Shown here in pieces: positions 1-5,225 of a DNA stretch of 8,082 nucleotides. Where the stretch lies: the NCBI GenBank assembly GCA_038234045.1, contig JBBSUX010000162.1, positions 1 to 8,082 of the forward strand, given 5' to 3'. This stretch comes from JBBSUX01 sp038234045 (GTDB lineage: Bacteria > Pseudomonadota > Gammaproteobacteria > Burkholderiales > Burkholderiaceae_C). The notes under the pieces are model-generated. The model was given only the letters and a program-made list of their open reading frames with translations, was not told the origin of the DNA and made no database searches. Each line of letters begins with the position of its first letter. Within the stretch, counting starts at the first letter, position 1. The translations under genes were made by a program, and so were the position numbers.

Positions 1-1
1 C

Positions 2-1207
2 CAGGAATTGCGCGAGCAGGTTGGCCGCCTCATCACCAGTGCGCTGCCCGCGCTCGGCACTGACGACGCCCGCTTTCTCGAACAGGCTGAAGCGCTGGTG
101 GCGGGATTGCGCCGGTCCGATGTCGAAGCGGCGGCTGCAGCGAAAGATGCGCCGCCGCTCAAAACGCAGCTCGGCAATTTCTCGCACCGGCTTTCCTTCG
201 TCGCGGAGGAGCAGGCCGCCATTCGGGCCGGGCTGCTGCAATCGCTGCAACTTGTGTTTCGCAACATCGCCGAGCTGAGCGTGGACGAACGCTGGCTGCA
301 TGGCCAGGCCGAGGCGCTGATGACTGCCGCCACGCCGCCCTTGGTGTTGCGCCGCCTCGATGATCTGCAGGCGCGGCTGCGGGACGTGATCTTCAAACAG
401 ACCGAGGCCAAGGCGCGCACGGTGCAGGCGCAGGAGCAGGTGCGCGGCATGCTGGCGAGCTTCATCGACCGGCTCGGTGCCGTCACGCAAGAAAGCAGCG
501 TCTATCACGAGAAGATCGAGCGCTGCGCCGAGCGGATCGGTGCAGCCGCCACGCTCGACGAGATTGCTCCGGTGCTGCAGGAAGTGCTCGGCGCAACGCG
601 TTCGATGTCGCTCGACGTGCAACGCCACCATGACGAACTGGTGTCGATGCGCGAAGCAACCGTAACCGCACAGGCCAGCGTTCATCGCCTGCAGCAGGAG
701 CTCGACAAAGCCAGCACGCAGGCGCGGCACGATCCGCTCACCGGGGCGCTCAACCGAAAGGGCCTGGACGAAGCGCTCAATCGCGAAATTTCCCGTGCGC
801 GCCGGCGCGGCACGACGCTGTGCATAGCGATGCTGGATGTGGATGACTTCAAGGCCATCAACGACCGGCTGGGCCACTCGACGGGAGATGCCGCGCTGCA
901 ACATCTGACATCTGTGGCACGCGAAGCCATGCGCCCGCAGGATCTGCTGGGCCGCTGGGGCGGCGAGGAATTCGTGGTGCTGCTGCCCGACACGCCTGCC
1001 GATCAGGGCGTGCAGGCAATGCAGCGCCTGCAGCGCGAACTTACCAAGCGGTTTTTTCTCAAGGACAACGAAAAGGTGCTCATCACTTTCAGTGCCGGCG
1101 TAACGGAGCTGGTGGGCGACGAGCCCGCGCAAGGCGCCATCGGCCGGGCCGACAGCGCCATGTATTTGGCCAAGCGCGCCGGCAAGAACCGGGTGATGTT
1201 GGGTTAA
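2..1207 (+). CDS. GGDEF-domain diguanylate cyclase, 5' end cut by the window edge
   Basis: Makes the second messenger cyclic di-GMP from two GTP molecules. The frame is open to the left edge. The first possible start inside the window is a TTG at 8, but the true start probably lies upstream. Numbering from that TTG, residues 1-235 are a helix-rich region with heptad-like stretches (about 125-145 and 205-240) and no recognisable sensor domain or membrane segment, so the visible part is cytoplasmic. The GGDEF domain covers about 240-399. It begins with DPLT (242-245), has the metal-binding Asp in DVDDF (D277), the active-site loop GGEEF (318-322), and the product-inhibition site RPQD (309-312) exactly five residues before it. 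A typical QREL...ITFSAG block follows and the domain is complete. All key residues are intact, so an active, feedback-inhibited enzyme is likely. The N-terminal region resembles those of uncharacterised GGDEF proteins common in betaproteobacteria. It is separated from the next gene by 137 bases and is probably its own unit. Confidence 0.93.
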   Translation, partial: QELREQVGRLITSALPALGTDDARFLEQAEALVAGLRRSDVEAAAAAKDAPPLKTQLGNFSHRLSFVAEEQAAIRAGLLQSLQLVFRNIAELSVDERWLHGQAEALMTAATPPLVLRRLDDLQARLRDVIFKQTEAKARTVQAQEQVRGMLASFIDRLGAVTQESSVYHEKIERCAERIGAAATLDEIAPVLQEVLGATRSMSLDVQRHHDELVSMREATVTAQASVHRLQQELDKASTQARHDPLTGALNRKGLDEALNREISRARRRGTTLCIAMLDVDDFKAINDRLGHSTGDAALQHLTSVAREAMRPQDLLGRWGGEEFVVLLPDTPADQGVQAMQRLQRELTKRFFLKDNEKVLITFSAGVTELVGDEPAQGAIGRADSAMYLAKRAGKNRVMLG

Positions 1208-1344
1208 CAGCCAGAAGAATCAATGAACGCATGCGGGATGCACGGACCGTGCTGCCAATGTTCCTGGACAAGAATCAAGCAGTGATCCCGCGCACGAACG
1301 CTTGGTCGCAGGACTTGCGGCTGGCAATGTTAGAACTCTGACCC

Positions 1345-1893
1345 ATGCACCTATCCCAACTCCTGAGCGACTACGGCTACTACGCCGTTTTCTTTCTCGG
1401 CCTGCTCGAGGGCGAGACGATCCTGCTGCTGGGCGCTTATGCGGTGCAGCAGGGATATCTCTCGCTGTGGCCGTTGATTGCCTGGGGCGCCGCTGCGGCG
1501 TTCATTACCGATCAGTTCTATTTCTTCCTGGGGCGCCGAAAGGGTGTGCAGGTGATCGAGCGCCACCCCAAGATGCATGCGCGTTTCAAGCGCGCGTTTG
1601 CGTTCGTCCAGCGCTGGCCGGTGTCAACGGTGCTGCTGATGCGCTTTGCCTGGGGGCTGCGCATCCTGCTGCCGGTTGCGCTCGGCATGACGAAGATGCG
1701 TGCTGCCGTGTACATACCGCTTTCGGCGGTCGCATCGGTGGCTTGGGCAGCACTGGTGTGCTGGGCAGGGGTGGCGATCAGCGAAGCTGCGCATGCTTTC
1801 ATCGGCAGTCTGCGTCCTTATGAGCATTGGCTGATCGGGATCGCCCTGCTGCTCGGTCTGTGGGTGGCGGTGCGGCACATCCGGATGGAATAA
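1345..1893 (+). CDS. DedA/VTT-family inner-membrane protein, YohD-like
   Basis: A 182-residue polytopic membrane protein of the DedA family (VTT domain). Characterised members are proton-motive-force-dependent lipid carriers or scramblases, for example flippases of undecaprenyl phosphate; others maintain envelope homeostasis. Sequence support: an N-terminal GYYAVFFLGLLEGETILLLG segment with acidic residues E22 and E24, D56 in the second re-entrant/TM region followed by the GRRKG turn (63-67), and the family signature with R100, R106 and P110 followed by ALG. Hydrophobic helices continue to residue 177. Order and length match E. coli YohD (192 aa, recalled from memory), whose substrate is not known. 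The ATG at 1345 is the first possible start, because an in-frame TGA lies at 1339-1341; no good Shine-Dalgarno precedes it. Only 7 bases separate its stop from the next gene, suggesting co-transcription with the osmoprotectant importer. The family call is firm; the substrate is unknown. Confidence 0.9.
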   Translation: MHLSQLLSDYGYYAVFFLGLLEGETILLLGAYAVQQGYLSLWPLIAWGAAAAFITDQFYFFLGRRKGVQVIERHPKMHARFKRAFAFVQRWPVSTVLLMRFAWGLRILLPVALGMTKMRAAVYIPLSAVASVAWAALVCWAGVAISEAAHAFIGSLRPYEHWLIGIALLLGLWVAVRHIRME

Positions 1894-1900
1894 CGAACTC

Positions 1901-3649
1901 ATGCGAATCGGCCAGACACCACTGCGACAACTTCAGCGAAGGTATCGAATCGATCCGACAACTGCACTGCGGCGGGGCCTGACTCTCTTGCTGTTGACGA
2001 TTGCAGTCATTGGCGCAGGCACCCTGGCCCAACCGGCTCTCGCGGCCTCGACGTCGGAAGCGGACACCACCGAAGGGCCCGCACACGTCGCACAGACCGT
2101 TCAAGGCGAGCCTGATACCCAATCGGACGCCGCATCGCAGAAGGACGCCGGCACGCTGCGCATCGGCTCCAAGCGCTTCACCGAGTCCTACATCCTGGCC
2201 CAGGTGCTGGCGCAGCAAGCGGCACCGGCACTGGCCGAACCACCGCAGATACGCCAGGGTCTGGGCAATACCGCCATCGTCTATGAAGCGCTGCGATCAG
2301 GTGCGATCGACCTGTACCCCGAGTACACCGGCACCATCGCCCGGGAAATACTGAAGCGCCCGGAATCGGCAGGCGACGTTCCGGCGCTGAATGCGGCCTT
2401 GGCGCCGCTGGGTCTCGGCGTCGCGATTCCGTTGGGGTTTCAGGATGGCTACGCGCTGGCGATGCGCGGCGACACAGCGGCGCGTGATCACATCACGAGC
2501 CTGGCTGATCTGGCTCGCCATCCCGATTTGAAGCTTGGCCTCTCCAACGAATTTCTTGGCCGCGCCGATGGCTGGCCCGGTCTGGCGCAACGCTACAGAC
2601 TGCCGCAGCAACCCCGTGCGCTCGATCACGGTCTGGCCTACGCAGCGCTTGCCGGCGGGCAGGTTGACGGCATCGACATCTACACCACCGACGCGCGCAT
2701 TGCCGAGCTGAAGCTCGCGGTGCTGAAGGACACCGACGGCTATTTCCCACGCTACGACGCGGTGGTGCTGTACCGCCTGGATGTACCCCAGCGGTTCCCG
2801 CACGCCTGGGCCGCTCTGCAAAAGCTCAGGGGCCAGATTGACGAGCCGGCAATGATCGCCATGAATGCCGAAGCCGAGCAAAAGGGAGGTGACTTTGCGT
2901 CGATCGCGCAGACTTTCCTCCATCAGCGCGCCGGCGCAGACGCGAACGATTCGGGCACGCAAGCTCATGCCTCAGCTGCCAAGCTCGCTGCGTCGCCGAT
3001 CGGCAGCGCCAGTTCGCCCCCGATAGGCCGCAGTTTCCTCTCCAAACTCTTTGGCCCCGACCTGGGCCGCCTCACGCGCCAACATGTGCTGCTGGTAGCG
3101 ATTTCGGTGGCGCTGGCCGCTTTGCTGGCGGTGCCGTTGGCGCTATGGGTCCAGCACCGACCGCGTTGGCGCGGCATCGCCCTCGGCACCGCCGGGCTGA
3201 TGCAGACGGTGCCGTCGCTGGCGCTGCTGGCGGTGCTGATCTCGCTCACCGGCGTGATCGGCACGGCTCCGGCATTGATCGCGCTGACGCTCTATGCCGT
3301 TTTGCCGATTCTGCGCAATACCGCTACCGCCTTGGCCGAAGTACCGACCGGGCTCAGCATGGCGGCGATGGCGCTCGGCATGCGGCGCGGCCAGCAACGC
3401 TGGCTGGTGGAGTTGCCGCTCTCCATGCCGGTGATTCTGGCGGGCGTGCGCACCGCCACCTCAATTTCCATCGGCACGGCCACCATCGCTGCCTTCATCG
3501 GCGCGGGGGGTTACGGCGAGCGCATCGTCACCGGGCTGGCGCTCAACGATCGTGGCTTGCTAATGGCGGGCGCCCTGCCTGCAGCAGCGCTGGCGCTGGT
3601 GAGTGAGGCGTTTTTCGTGCTGCTTCAGCGCGCATGGGTGCGACGCTAA
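1901..3649 (+). CDS. Osmoprotectant (glycine betaine/choline/carnitine-type) ABC importer: binding protein fused to permease
   Basis: A 582-residue fusion of the two non-ATPase parts of a quaternary-ammonium ABC importer. Residues 1-48 form a signal-peptide-like region with a long basic n-region, a hydrophobic core (27-41) and a possible cleavage site after ALA (46-48). Residues 86-345 are an OpuAC/ProX-type binding domain: IGSKRFTES (88-96), a GLGNT block (120-124), IDLYPEYTGT (136-145) and YFPRYDAV (281-288) match the betaine/choline-binding subgroup. A linker rich in Ala, Ser and Pro (346-378) leads to an OpuCB/ProW-type permease (379-582) with about five or six helices. The permease has an EAA-type ATPase-docking loop, MAAMALGMRRGQQRWLVELP (487-506), and the GAGGYGERI motif (534-542). 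The usual fusion order in this family (e.g. Lactococcus OpuABC) is permease first; here the binding domain comes first. No matching ATPase lies nearby, and the LivG-type ATPase at the right edge belongs to another family. The exact substrate cannot be read from sequence. The ATG start at 1901 has only a weak Shine-Dalgarno. Confidence 0.9.
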   Translation: MRIGQTPLRQLQRRYRIDPTTALRRGLTLLLLTIAVIGAGTLAQPALAASTSEADTTEGPAHVAQTVQGEPDTQSDAASQKDAGTLRIGSKRFTESYILAQVLAQQAAPALAEPPQIRQGLGNTAIVYEALRSGAIDLYPEYTGTIAREILKRPESAGDVPALNAALAPLGLGVAIPLGFQDGYALAMRGDTAARDHITSLADLARHPDLKLGLSNEFLGRADGWPGLAQRYRLPQQPRALDHGLAYAALAGGQVDGIDIYTTDARIAELKLAVLKDTDGYFPRYDAVVLYRLDVPQRFPHAWAALQKLRGQIDEPAMIAMNAEAEQKGGDFASIAQTFLHQRAGADANDSGTQAHASAAKLAASPIGSASSPPIGRSFLSKLFGPDLGRLTRQHVLLVAISVALAALLAVPLALWVQHRPRWRGIALGTAGLMQTVPSLALLAVLISLTGVIGTAPALIALTLYAVLPILRNTATALAEVPTGLSMAAMALGMRRGQQRWLVELPLSMPVILAGVRTATSISIGTATIAAFIGAGGYGERIVTGLALNDRGLLMAGALPAAALALVSEAFFVLLQRAWVRR

Positions 3650-3660
3650 ATTAATGATGT

Positions 3661-3722
3661 TTTATGCCTATAGCGCAATTTCCATAAGTGCAATTAGCTA
3701 TGTTTTTTGATATTTTTGATGT
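3661..3722. repeat. AT-rich hairpin element, possible dispersed intergenic repeat
   Basis: A stretch with the pattern GCCTATAGCGC, then TTCCATAAG, then GCAATTAGCTATG, followed by TTTTTTGATATTTTTGA. GCAATT occurs twice (3675-3680 and 3690-3695). From memory it resembles, in degenerate form, the hairpin element scattered between genes in Comamonadaceae genomes (a TAGCGCTT arm, short loop, AAGCGCTA arm, then AGCTAT and a T/A-rich tail). Base composition differs sharply from the flanking genes, which supports a separate origin. The resemblance is a recollection and has not been tested by alignment. Confidence 0.35.
3669..3708 (+). terminator. Possible intrinsic terminator after the osmoprotectant importer gene
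   Basis: TATAGC (3669-3674) can pair with GCTATG (3697-3702, one G-U pair). Inside it AATT (3677-3680) can pair with AATT (3692-3695), and six T residues follow immediately (3703-3708), with further T-rich sequence to 3718. It sits 20 bases past the stop codon at 3647-3649, where a terminator would be expected. The stem is AT-rich and interrupted, so termination may be weak. Confidence 0.35.
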
Positions 3723-3731
3723 GGCTTTCCA

Positions 3732-3779
3732 CCCGCGTTTTGGGTACGGGCCCAGGCGTCGGACGCCCCGCTTTGGGTA
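3732..3779. repeat. Imperfect direct repeat flanking a 13-base palindrome
   Basis: CCCGCGTTTTGGGTA (3732-3746) and CCCCGCTTTGGGTA (3766-3779) are near-identical direct copies about 33 bases apart. Between them lies GGCGTCGGACGCC (3755-3767), a perfect palindrome around one central base, and TGGG...CCCA (3741-3754) forms another small stem. On the - strand the copies read as a repeated Tyr-Pro-Lys-Arg-Gly peptide, but nothing supports translation. It could be a dispersed intergenic repeat or a paired protein-binding site. The sequence pattern is certain; the role is unknown. Confidence 0.5.
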
Positions 3780-3787
3780 AACCCCCT

Positions 3788-3816
3788 TTGGCCTGAGAGG
3801 TCGCAGCGCATATCGT
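3788..3816 (+). promoter_or_regulatory. Weak sigma-70-like promoter candidate for the importer operon
   Basis: TTGGCC (3788-3793) and TATCGT (3811-3816) are separated by 17 bases. Each matches the -35 or -10 consensus at four of six positions. This would give a leader of about 150 bases containing the hairpin at 3844-3866. Such weak matches occur often by chance, so this is only a candidate. Confidence 0.2.
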
Positions 3817-3843
3817 CGAGCCCTTCCGTTTACGCGGGCACCT

Positions 3844-3866
3844 GCCGCCATATGCGATGCGGCGGC
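3844..3866 (+). promoter_or_regulatory. GC-rich inverted repeat in the leader of the binding-protein gene
   Basis: GCCGCC (3844-3849) and GGCGGC (3861-3866) form a perfect 6-bp stem with an 11-base loop, 111 bases before the start codon. It may be an operator half-site pair or a leader RNA hairpin. No known riboswitch fold is recognisable around it. Confidence 0.3.
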
Positions 3867-3963
3867 CACTTTCCCACCGGGCTGACAGTCATGCTGCTGC
3901 CACGCCAGTCGACCGCGCCGACGGAGCCACACCTTCCTTTTTTCATCATCCAACATTTCCATC

Positions 3964-3968
3964 AGGAG
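3964..3968 (+). promoter_or_regulatory. Ribosome-binding site that fixes the binding-protein start
   Basis: AGGAG lies nine bases before the ATG at 3978, close to ideal spacing. It decides between this start and the upstream in-frame ATG at 3852, which has no such site. The residues that follow form a clean signal peptide. Confidence 0.75.
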
Positions 3969-3977
3969 ATTTCTTTC

Positions 3978-5123
3978 ATGCGTACCATCCACCGTTTTCG
4001 CGCCAGCCTGTTCGCCGCCGTCACCCTGCTTGCCTGCGGCATGGCACAGGCCGACATCACCGTCGGCGTCGTTCAGCCGCTAACGGGCCCGGCTTCCGGC
4101 CTTGGTATTCCGGTGAAGAACGCGATCGAGCTCTGGCCCAAGACCATGGGTGGCGAAAAGCTCAAGGTCATCATCCTTGACGACGCCACCGATGCCACCA
4201 CCGGCGTGAAGGACACGCAGCGCCTCATTACCGAAGACAAGGTCGATGTGATCGTCGGCTCCACCGCCACTCCGGTGACGATCGCGATGGCCGCCATCAT
4301 CGCCGAGAGCGGCACGCCCCAGCTCTCGACCGCGCCGGCTGCACTGCCGCCGGGCAAGGACCACTGGCTGTTCCGCCTGCCGCAGTCCAACGCAGTAATG
4401 GCCTACGCCATGGTCAAGCACATGAAGGAGCACGGCATCAAGACGGTGGGCTTTCTTGGCTACACCGATGCCTACGGCGAGCAGTGGCTGAAGGATTTCA
4501 CCGCCGAGGCGGACAAGAACGGCATCAAGGTGGTGGATGTGGAGCGCTTCGCACGGCCCGACACCAGCGTGACGGCGCAGGCGCTCAAGCTCTCCTCGGC
4601 CAATCCGGATGCGATCCTGATTGTCGCCTCCGGTAGCGGCGCCGGCATGCCGCAAAAGGCAGTGAAAGAGCGTGGCTACACGGGCAAGATCTACCAGACC
4701 CATGCGGCAGCAACGCAGGATCTGATGCGCACCGCTGGCAAGGATGCCGAAGGCACGTTCGTGGTCTCTGGCCCGGCGGTGATCGCCGAGCAATTGCCCG
4801 ACAGCCATCCATCCAAGGCCGCCGCCATCGCCTTCGTGCAGAAATACGAGAAGGCCTACGGCCCGGGCTCGCGTAACCAGTTCGCTGGACATGGCAACGA
4901 CGCCGGTCTGGTGCTGCAAAAGGCGATTCCCATTGCGCTGGAGAAAGCCAAGCCCGGCACGCCGGAATTCCGTGCCGCCCTGCGTGATGCGTTCGAGACG
5001 ATGGGCAAGACGGTGCTCGCGCACGGCGTGGTCGACTGGACACCTGAAGATCACTGGGGTTACACCAAAGAAACGGGCGTGATGCTGCAGGTGGTGGACG
5101 GCAAGTTCAAAGTCGTGCAGTAA
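3978..5123 (+). CDS. LivK-like periplasmic substrate-binding protein of a HAAT-family ABC importer
   Basis: A 381-residue secreted binding protein of the Peripla_BP_6 (branched-chain amino acid/amide/aromatic acid) family. It binds a small ligand in the periplasm and delivers it to the permeases encoded just downstream. The signal peptide is MRTIHRF, then a hydrophobic stretch, then AQA|D, with cleavage expected after residue 25. Mature length (about 356) is normal. Family hallmarks are ITVGVVQPLTGPAS (27-40), DDATDATTGVKDTQRLI (68-84), VDVIVGSTATPVT (89-101), the hinge-region stretch IKTVGFLGYTDAYGEQW (154-170) and DAILIVASGSGAG (211-223). The ligand cannot be told from sequence. The permease set resembles those of relatives used for aromatic or phenylpropanoid acids as well as those for leucine-type amino acids, and it lacks features I associate with urea-binding UrtA. 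Cys20 follows LLA, a weak lipobox, so lipoprotein processing is possible but less likely. First gene of the operon; the next start is 102 bases on. Confidence 0.9.
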   Translation: MRTIHRFRASLFAAVTLLACGMAQADITVGVVQPLTGPASGLGIPVKNAIELWPKTMGGEKLKVIILDDATDATTGVKDTQRLITEDKVDVIVGSTATPVTIAMAAIIAESGTPQLSTAPAALPPGKDHWLFRLPQSNAVMAYAMVKHMKEHGIKTVGFLGYTDAYGEQWLKDFTAEADKNGIKVVDVERFARPDTSVTAQALKLSSANPDAILIVASGSGAGMPQKAVKERGYTGKIYQTHAAATQDLMRTAGKDAEGTFVVSGPAVIAEQLPDSHPSKAAAIAFVQKYEKAYGPGSRNQFAGHGNDAGLVLQKAIPIALEKAKPGTPEFRAALRDAFETMGKTVLAHGVVDWTPEDHWGYTKETGVMLQVVDGKFKVVQ

Positions 5124-5151
5124 GTTCACGGTGCGGCGGCTTGCGATAGCT

Positions 5152-5175
5152 GCCCGCGCGTATTGAAGAGCGGGC
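5152..5175 (+). promoter_or_regulatory. Intercistronic hairpin between binding-protein and permease genes
   Basis: GCCCGC (5152-5157) pairs perfectly with GCGGGC (5170-5175) across a 12-base loop, starting 28 bases after the binding-protein stop. There is no T-run after it, so it is not a classical terminator. In periplasmic importer operons such hairpins often protect the upstream mRNA from 3' decay and so raise binding protein above permease; that role is inferred here. Confidence 0.5.
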
Positions 5176-5194
5176 GCCGTAGCCGTAACCGCTG

Positions 5195-5225
5195 CCCCCA
5201 TTTCTTACTTCCGCTCTCTCTTCTC
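5195..5225 (+). promoter_or_regulatory. Pyrimidine-rich leader without a Shine-Dalgarno sequence before the livH-type gene
   Basis: The 31 bases directly before the ATG at 5226 contain only three purines (5200, 5207, 5213). No GGAG-like sequence is present. Translation may depend on ribosomal protein S1 binding to the C/U tract or be inefficient. This differs from the strong sites before the binding-protein gene and before the LivM-LivG gene. Confidence 0.5.

Larger units (their letters stand above)
3650..3977. other. 328-base intergenic region with structured repeats and the leader of the importer operon
   Basis: No credible gene lies here. The left 75 bases are strikingly AT-rich compared with the rest of the window and contain a terminator-like hairpin. 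The middle (3732-3779) carries a direct repeat around a 13-base palindrome. The right part contains a second hairpin (3844-3866) and ends in a strong ribosome-binding site. The reading frame of the binding protein is open leftward to an ATG at 3852, but that extension encodes no plausible signal sequence and lacks a ribosome site. A 113-codon frame on the - strand (3651-3992) has no recognisable domain and is probably chance. Promoter and regulation of the downstream operon most likely lie in this region. Confidence 0.75.

Noticed and set aside
1240..1252. GCACGGACCGTGC palindrome after the GGDEF gene as a terminator
   Set aside because: The arms are separated by only one base and no T-run follows, so it is not a convincing intrinsic terminator; chance or a weak protein site is as likely.
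1302..1823. A 173-codon + strand frame overlapping the DedA gene
   Set aside because: It is the DedA gene read in another frame; its product is Gly/Ala/Arg/Cys-rich without a family pattern, while the DedA frame shows all signature residues.
2297..2968. A 223-codon - strand frame opposite the osmoprotectant-binding domain
   Set aside because: Antisense to a clearly conserved domain, with no domain of its own and no ribosome site seen; a composition shadow.
3792..3800. CCTGAGAGG, reminiscent of the CTGAGA string of TPP riboswitches
   Set aside because: The other conserved TPP elements (the CCTGATCTGG-type string and following stems) are missing, and an importer of this family is not a thiamine gene.
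3852..3977. Upstream in-frame ATG extending the binding protein by 42 residues
   Set aside because: It would bury the signal peptide inside the protein and has no Shine-Dalgarno, whereas AGGAG precedes the ATG at 3978 at ideal spacing.
3651..3992. A 113-codon - strand frame in the intergenic region, with repeated YPKRG
   Set aside because: The peptide repeat follows from the DNA direct repeat. There is no domain, and the start overlaps the neighbouring gene's ribosome site and first codons.
4026..4037. LLAC lipobox in the binding-protein signal peptide
   Set aside because: Leu at -2 is a poor lipobox fit and a clean AQA signal peptidase I site lies five residues further, so a soluble periplasmic protein is more likely.
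4080..5201. A 373-codon open frame on the - strand opposite the binding-protein gene
   Set aside because: It lies wholly antisense to a convincing family member with signal peptide and ribosome site. Long antisense frames are common in GC-rich genes, and its translation shows no recognisable domain.
5163..5225. Upstream in-frame TTG start for the LivH-type permease
   Set aside because: The added 21 residues are unlike the family, the TTG lies inside the intercistronic hairpin, and no ribosome site precedes it.
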